Shown here in pieces: positions 60,119 to 64,000 of a DNA stretch of 64,000 nt. Source of the DNA: Prevotella sp. (lineage in GTDB: Bacteria > Bacteroidota > Bacteroidia > Bacteroidales > Bacteroidaceae); NCBI GenBank assembly GCA_017474515.1, contig JAFVHN010000098.1:35961-99960 (forward strand). The letters are read 5' to 3'. Under the pieces are notes generated by a model, which had not been told where the DNA came from, did no database searches, and saw nothing but the letters and a program-made list of their open reading frames with translations. Numbering within the stretch: position 1 is the stretch's first letter; each line of letters begins with the position of its first letter. A program made the translations under genes and the position numbers.

Positions 60119-60149
60119 AAATGCTTAGATGGGGCAAAGATAAGCATTT
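60119..60149 (-). promoter_or_regulatory. Promoter enclosed by a 9-bp inverted repeat
   Basis: The -7 box TATCTTTG (60142-60135, minus) lies between perfect arms AAATGCTTA (60119-60127) and TAAGCATTT (60141-60149). The arm overlaps the box itself, so a dimeric repressor bound here would block transcription of the two-gene unit. Confidence 0.55.
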
Positions 60150-60340
60150 TTCTTGAATTGTCGTACATTTTTCATGATAAAACTTGCAAAAAGCCGGCAA
60201 TGGAGCGGTGTTTTTGTTCCATAATGGGCCGTTGTTGTTTTTGATTGTTATGTGGTTCAAGTCATTCTCTCAGCTTTTTTGTAGTTCAGGAGTCCAAATC
60301 CAATGTCCGCCCCCCAGAAAACAGGCAAATGTACACATCA

Positions 60341-60570
60341 TTTTGTAAAGATTTTTCATGTAAATTTGATTCGGCCAAGGAGGTTGACGGCAAATTTCGA
60401 TGAGAGATTTGGCAGTTTGAGGGGAGAGATTTGCCAATTCTCTCCCCGAAATTTGCGGTCAAACTTCGGGCGATTTACAAGCTGTTGAAATTCAACGAGT
60501 TACGAAATCGAGTAAATTTTGACAATTTTGTCAAGATTTTTTACCGGTTTTGCCCCATGTCGCTATCCAT
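60341..60570 (+). repeat. Dispersed hairpin element, copy E
   Basis: Order: TTTTGTAAAGATTTTTCA (60341), GGTTGACGGCAAATTTCG (60382), GAGAGATTTGGCAG and GAGAGATTTGCCAATTCTCTC, CGAAATTTGCGGTCAAAC (to 60464), a diverged GAGTTACGAAA, TTTTGTCAAGATTTTTTACC and TTTTGCCCCATGTCGCTATC as in copy D. It lies between the frameshifted unit and the end of nagB. No gene is seen from 60150 to 60679. Confidence 0.88.
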
Positions 60571-60679
60571 GGAAAAGATGGGAAAACAAGATAATAATGC
60601 TTGAACGTGCGAAGCTTGTATTATGTAACAAAAAGAAGAGTGAAGAATATCTTGGCATTCTTCACTCTTCACTTTCAAC

Positions 60680-61465
60680 TTACTTTCCTTCAATGTCCTT
60701 GAAGTATTTGTAGGTGCTTACTTTGAGCTCGTCGGTGGCGGGCTCGTCGCACACGATGATGCCGTGGGGGTGCATCTGCAGTGCGGAGATGGTCCATTCG
60801 TGCGACACGCATCCCTCTACGGCGGCATGCAGGGCGCGGGCCTTGTGGTGTCCGTTCACCAGGATCATCACTTCGCGGGCAGCCATCACTGTTCCCACGC
60901 CCACGGTGAGGGCGCTCTTGGGCACCTTGTTCACGTCGCCCTCGAAGAAGCGCGAGTTGGCAATGATGGTGTCGGTGGTCAGCGTCTTCTGACGGGTGCG
61001 GCTGGTGAGCGACGAGAACGGCTCGTTGAAGGCAATATGTCCGTCGGGGCCGATGCCGCCGATAAACAGGTCGATGCCGCCGGCAGCCTCAATCATCTCC
61101 TCGTAGTGTTCGCACTCGGCCACCAGGTCGGGGGCGTTGCCGTTGAGGATGTGGATGTTTTCCTTCGGGCAGTCAATGTGGTCGAACAGGTTGCGGGCCA
61201 TGAAGGAGTGGTAGCTCTCGGGGTGCTCTTCGGGCAGGCCCACATATTCGTCCATGTTGAAAGTCAGCACGTTCTTGAAGCTCACGCGACCTTCTTTCAC
61301 GGCTTTCACCAGGCAGGCATACATTCCCTCGGGCGAACTGCCGGTGGGCAGGCCCAGAACAAACGGCTTCTCAGCGGTGGGCTGGAAGGCGTTGATGCGC
61401 TCTATCACGTGCTCTGCGGCCCACTGTGACATGGCATCGTAGTTTTTCTCGATAATTAATCTCAT
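60680..61465 (-). CDS. nagB: Glucosamine-6-phosphate deaminase
   Basis: The 261-residue cytoplasmic enzyme converts glucosamine-6-phosphate to fructose-6-phosphate and ammonia, feeding amino sugars from host glycans or peptidoglycan into glycolysis. Visible signatures are the phosphate loop [14 protein letters not shown], the catalytic Asp in [10 protein letters not shown], and [13 protein letters not shown] with the catalytic His. [12 protein letters not shown] and the allosteric-type C-terminus are also present. Length is normal. It is a single gene; nagA is not in the window. Confidence 0.96.
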   Translation of the reverse strand: MRLIIEKNYDAMSQWAAEHVIERINAFQPTAEKPFVLGLPTGSSPEGMYACLVKAVKEGRVSFKNVLTFNMDEYVGLPEEHPESYHSFMARNLFDHIDCPKENIHILNGNAPDLVAECEHYEEMIEAAGGIDLFIGGIGPDGHIAFNEPFSSLTSRTRQKTLTTDTIIANSRFFEGDVNKVPKSALTVGVGTVMAAREVMILVNGHHKARALHAAVEGCVSHEWTISALQMHPHGIIVCDEPATDELKVSTYKYFKDIEGK

Positions 61466-61500
61466 AGTGCGTTCTAATTTGTAAAAAAGAAATTTGGCTG

Positions 61501-61508
61501 CAAAATTA
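61501..61508 (-). promoter_or_regulatory. -7 box of nagB
   Basis: Minus-strand TAATTTTG lies 35 nt before the ATG at 61465. No -33 element is seen at the usual spacing. Confidence 0.4.
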
Positions 61509-61612
61509 TAAAAAAGGCGCCAAACTATAGCGAAAAACTCGGATTTTTTTACAGATTATTGAAAATTTTGTGCTCTTTCCGCGTCTTCAAGGTCCACGAT
61601 TCCGGGCATTTG

Positions 61613-61660
61613 GGAGTTCGGACAATACTAATAAAACGTTATTTATATTGTCCGAACTCC
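61613..61660. repeat. 15-bp inverted repeat after aguA
   Basis: GGAGTTCGGACAATA (61613-61627) and TATTGTCCGAACTCC (61646-61660) form a perfect stem with an 18-nt A/T-rich loop. It lies 23 nt past the aguA stop and may end its transcript, although no T run follows. The arm resembles the end of the AGGAGTTTAGACAATACT mosaic repeat at 45517. Confidence 0.75.
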
Positions 61661-61683
61661 ATGAACTTTCGAAGCGTGAACAC

Positions 61684-62730
61684 CTAAGAAATGAGCGGGA
61701 ATTGCATGGTACAGCAGTGTATGGAGCCGTGTTGCAGGATGATGGTGCGGCTGTCAATGGGCACCACCTCGCGTTCGGGAAACACCTTAGCGATGGTGTC
61801 TATGGCTTTTTGGTCGTTGTCGGGCTGGCCGTAGGTGGGCACGAGCACTGCCCCGTTGATAATCAGGTAGTTGGCGTAGGTGGCCGGCAACCGCTCGCCA
61901 TCCACCACGATGGGCTGCGGAAGGGGCAGGGGGCAGAGGCGGTAGGGCTTTCCCTCCTTGGTGCGCAGGTCGCCCAGCTGTGTTTCCATGGCCTTCAGGT
62001 CGCTGTAGTGGATGTCGGAGGTGTCGTCGGTGGCCACGTAGAGCAGGGTGTCGTTTGGCGCAATTCTTACAAGGGTGTCGATGTGGCCGTCGGTGTCGTC
62101 GCCCTCCAGGTGTCCGTGGTCAAGCCATACTATGCGGTCGGCGTGTAGCCGGCGTTTCAGCTGGTCTTCTATTTCCTGGCGCGAGAGGGGCTGGTTGCGG
62201 TTGGGAGCCAGCAGGCACGTCGAGGTGGTGAACACGGTGCCCCGGCCGTCGCTCTCGATGCTTCCGCCCTCGAGCACAAAGTCTTTCTCGCTTGAAATAT
62301 GGTAGGGCGGACGGGGGCAGAGGGTGCCGTTGATGGCATTGTCGAGGGCGGCCTCGAATTTCTTTCCCCAACCGTTGAACTGGAAGTCGAGCAGGGTGCC
62401 GTCGCTCAGGGTGAGAAAGCCGTGGTCGCGCGCCCATGTGTCGTTGGTGGGACAGCAGTGTATGATGACGTTCCCCATCTCCACGCCGCCCATTTCTAAT
62501 TGCCGCCGCACGTCGTCGGGGTGTGGCGTCACCACGAGCAGGTGTTCGCGCCGCGCTATCTCTCGCGCCATTATAATATATGTGTGAGTGATGTCGTCAA
62601 GATAGGGTGCCCAGTCGGTGGCGGCATGGGGCCATGTCAGCTGCACGCCCCATTGCTTCTCCCACTCCGCACAAAGGCGCACACGGGTGCCCGGTGATGC
62701 CTGCCGGAGGGTGTCGGAATAATCGTTCAT
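61684..62730 (-). CDS. aguA: Agmatine deiminase
   Basis: The 348-residue cytoplasmic enzyme hydrolyses agmatine to N-carbamoylputrescine, the substrate of AguB (41549 here). Features of the guanidino-group-modifying family are clear: TWPHAATDWAPYLDD near the start, TNDTWARDHGF, FVLEGGSIESDGRGT, DHGHLEGDDTDGHIDT and the catalytic Cys339 in GSIHCCTMQ at the C-terminus. Length is typical. It is divergent from the FetAB-like pair, with interlocked promoters. The two agmatine-to-putrescine genes are thus on the same segment but in separate units. Confidence 0.95.
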   Translation of the reverse strand: MNDYSDTLRQASPGTRVRLCAEWEKQWGVQLTWPHAATDWAPYLDDITHTYIIMAREIARREHLLVVTPHPDDVRRQLEMGGVEMGNVIIHCCPTNDTWARDHGFLTLSDGTLLDFQFNGWGKKFEAALDNAINGTLCPRPPYHISSEKDFVLEGGSIESDGRGTVFTTSTCLLAPNRNQPLSRQEIEDQLKRRLHADRIVWLDHGHLEGDDTDGHIDTLVRIAPNDTLLYVATDDTSDIHYSDLKAMETQLGDLRTKEGKPYRLCPLPLPQPIVVDGERLPATYANYLIINGAVLVPTYGQPDNDQKAIDTIAKVFPEREVVPIDSRTIILQHGSIHCCTMQFPLIS

Positions 62731-62765
62731 GATGCCGAAAGTGTTGAAAAAGTGTGATTTTTGTG

Positions 62766-62795
62766 CAAAATTACGCTTTTTCTTTGTATTGTCAA
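62766..62795 (-). promoter_or_regulatory. Promoter of aguA
   Basis: Minus-strand TAATTTTG (62773-62766) with TTG at 62795-62793 and a 19-nt spacer. The -33 region overlaps the spacer of the divergent promoter at 62783-62813. Confidence 0.6.
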
Positions 62796-62813
62796 CGCTT
62801 TTTTGTACTTTTG
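62783..62813 (+). promoter_or_regulatory. Promoter of the FetAB-like pair
   Basis: TTTG (62783-62786), a 19-nt spacer and TACTTTTG (62806-62813), 33 nt before the ATG at 62847. Confidence 0.65.
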
Positions 62814-62846
62814 TCGCAAATTATATTGACAACAACTTCCCCTGCT

Positions 62847-63272
62847 ATGACGTTGGAAATAAAAGATGCCGGCATGGAGGGCCTTTTCCGCGGCCTGTCG
62901 GTGCTTGTGGAAGGCGGCAGCGTGGTGACGCTCGACGGTGCTGAGAACGGCGGCTGTACGGCGTTGCTGATGGCCGTGATGGGTGTTGAGCCGCTCAGTG
63001 AAGGGTTCATCACCTTCGACGGCGAACCGATGACGGTGCTGTCGGCTCCTTTCTTACGCCGTTTCATGTGCTATGTGCCCCGCCATCTCGTGATGCCCGA
63101 CGACGACCTCGACGGGCTCAGCGAGGAGGAGGTGCACTGCCGTCTGCTCAATGAGGCGGCACGCAGCGGCCGGCCCGTGGTACTTGTCGATGGCCTGTTC
63201 AGTGAACAGGAAGCCGACATCTGCCGGCAGATGGCCGCTCAGGGATGTGCCGTGCTGATTGTCAATAGTTGA
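62847..63272 (+). CDS. Degenerate ABC ATPase-like protein (FetA position)
   Basis: The 141-residue protein aligns by eye with the first part of an ABC ATPase: LEIKDAGMEGLFRGLSVLVEGGSVVTL, then EGFITFDGEPMTVLSAPFLRRFMCYVPR. The P-loop is broken (DGAENGGCTALL, no Gly-Lys-Ser/Thr). The helical domain with the LSGGQ signature is missing, with only GLSEEEVH in its place. The Walker B end is VVLVDGLFSEQ without the catalytic Glu. Normal FetA-like subunits are about 215-225 residues. It is unlikely to hydrolyse ATP in the normal way. The ATG at 62847 follows a good promoter, and the permease starts 32 nt later. Confidence 0.78.
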   Translation: MTLEIKDAGMEGLFRGLSVLVEGGSVVTLDGAENGGCTALLMAVMGVEPLSEGFITFDGEPMTVLSAPFLRRFMCYVPRHLVMPDDDLDGLSEEEVHCRLLNEAARSGRPVVLVDGLFSEQEADICRQMAAQGCAVLIVNS

Positions 63273-63304
63273 AAAAAAAGAAAAGTAGAAAGAGAACCCA
63301 AACA

Positions 63305-64000
63305 ATGAAACTTTCCATTCTCGGCCTGTGTCTTAGCCTGTTGTTCATTGCGGTGCCCGCCTGGTGCTTTGTGACCCTGCGCGTGAAAACCCTGCGCACG
63401 ATGCTTTTGTCGCTGGTGCGCATGCTGTTGCAGGTGGCCCTTGTGGGGCTGCTCTATTTTGGCGTGTCGGCAGCCCAAAGCGGTGTGCTCTCTGTCTTGG
63501 CAGTGCTGCTGCTGACGTTTTTCTCCACGGGCTATATTGTGCGCCGCGCCAGGTTGCGCCGGCGTATGCTGTTGCCCGTATGGGGAAGCTTGTCGGTGGT
63601 GGTCGTCGCGGTGACGTTGTTCGTGCTCGCACTGGTGGTGCGTGTTGACAACCTGCTCGATGCACGGTGGCTGTTGCCCGTGGCAGGCGTGGTGCTCGCA
63701 TTGTCGGCAGAAGGATGCACCGTGGCATTGCGCGAATACTTTGTGGGACTGGTGCGCTTCAGTTCCACCTATTATTATTATATCGGCAACGGCAAGTCGT
63801 GGCTGGGAGCCGTTCAGCCCATGCTGAAACGTGCCTTCGAGCGCAGCTGTCTGCCCACTGCCCGCCGCATGGCTGTCATGGGGCTGTTTGTGTTCCCCCT
63901 GTTCCTGGGCGGCCTTTGCATAGGAGGCATGGAGATATGGCAGGCCGCAGTGCTGACCGTGCTGGCCGAGGTGGCCGCATTTTGCACCTATGTGCTTGTG
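63305..64000 (+). CDS. FetB-like ABC permease (UPF0014), C-terminus cut by window edge
   Basis: The visible 232 residues begin with a membrane span (LSILGLCLSLLFIAVPAWCF) and show about six more. The family's sequence order is present: RTMLLSLVRMLLQVALVGLLYFG, VEGCTVALREYF-like residues near 145, and GMEIWQAAVLTVLAEVAAFCTYV at the window end. Characterised FetB (with FetA) exports iron and aids oxidative stress resistance in Escherichia coli. Here the adjacent ATPase lacks key motifs, so energy coupling is doubtful or uses another ATPase. Only about the last 25-30 residues should be missing. Confidence 0.85.
   Translation, partial: MKLSILGLCLSLLFIAVPAWCFVTLRVKTLRTMLLSLVRMLLQVALVGLLYFGVSAAQSGVLSVLAVLLLTFFSTGYIVRRARLRRRMLLPVWGSLSVVVVAVTLFVLALVVRVDNLLDARWLLPVAGVVLALSAEGCTVALREYFVGLVRFSSTYYYYIGNGKSWLGAVQPMLKRAFERSCLPTARRMAVMGLFVFPLFLGGLCIGGMEIWQAAVLTVLAEVAAFCTYVLV

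Overview
The window looks like a chromosomal segment of a Prevotella-like Bacteroidales bacterium. Genes are preceded by the Bacteroidetes-type promoter (TTTG, about 20 nt, then TAnnTTTG). Several secreted enzymes carry type IX secretion-like or short 'DGRRI...PGIYI' C-terminal tails. Fkp, GSCFA, DUF4954, DUF4248 and Bacteroidales HU-like proteins are all present. No rRNA, tRNA, CRISPR array, transposase or integrase was seen.

Region 1 (1-16,900, minus strand) is a rhamnogalacturonan-I degradation locus. Transcription runs GH105 unsaturated rhamnogalacturonyl hydrolase, GH106 alpha-L-rhamnosidase, then two GH2 beta-galactosidase-type enzymes. A second unit follows: a 1,515-residue PL11 lyase with a beta-strand-repeat stalk and sorting tail, a plain PL11 lyase, and a rhamnogalacturonan acetylesterase cut by the window edge. 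Together they would cut, deacetylate and trim RG-I. No SusC/SusD pair or regulator lies in the window.

Region 2 (17,000-30,000) holds luxS and mtn (S-adenosylhomocysteine detoxification and AI-2), a yfhO-fkp-GSCFA operon (membrane glycan protein, L-fucose salvage, esterase-like protein), a DUF3298 protein, a beta-barrel outer membrane protein, class I fumarase and a Bor-like lipoprotein. Region 3 (30,000-42,500) has a large SNF2 ATPase, a two-domain M16 protease, DUF4954, hflX, a candidate small RNA and aguB. Region 4 (42,400-49,600) has two AmpG-like transporters and an unusual cytoplasmic-looking fusion of glycosyltransferase, HIT-like and SpoIID/LytB domains. This could be a peptidoglycan-recycling locus. 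Region 5 (50,000-64,000) holds DUF4248, HU and a small membrane protein, an LRR surface protein, a GH97, a HAD phosphatase, a CE6-like esterase, a two-gene hypothetical unit whose first gene is frameshifted, nagB, aguA, and a FetAB-like pair whose ATPase is degenerate.

The most unusual non-coding signal is a family of five intergenic elements of about 200-230 bp at 7.7, 17.1, 29.9, 40.9 and 60.4 kb. Each has a long GTTTGACCGCAAATTTC hairpin framed by TTTTGTCAAGATTTTT-like direct repeats. Intergenic gaps also carry a mosaic of other short repeats: an AGGAGTTTAG decamer array, a GGACGTGATACATCACGTCC palindrome and G-rich terminator-like hairpins. A 9-bp minisatellite directly follows, in frame, the stop codon of one GH2 gene.
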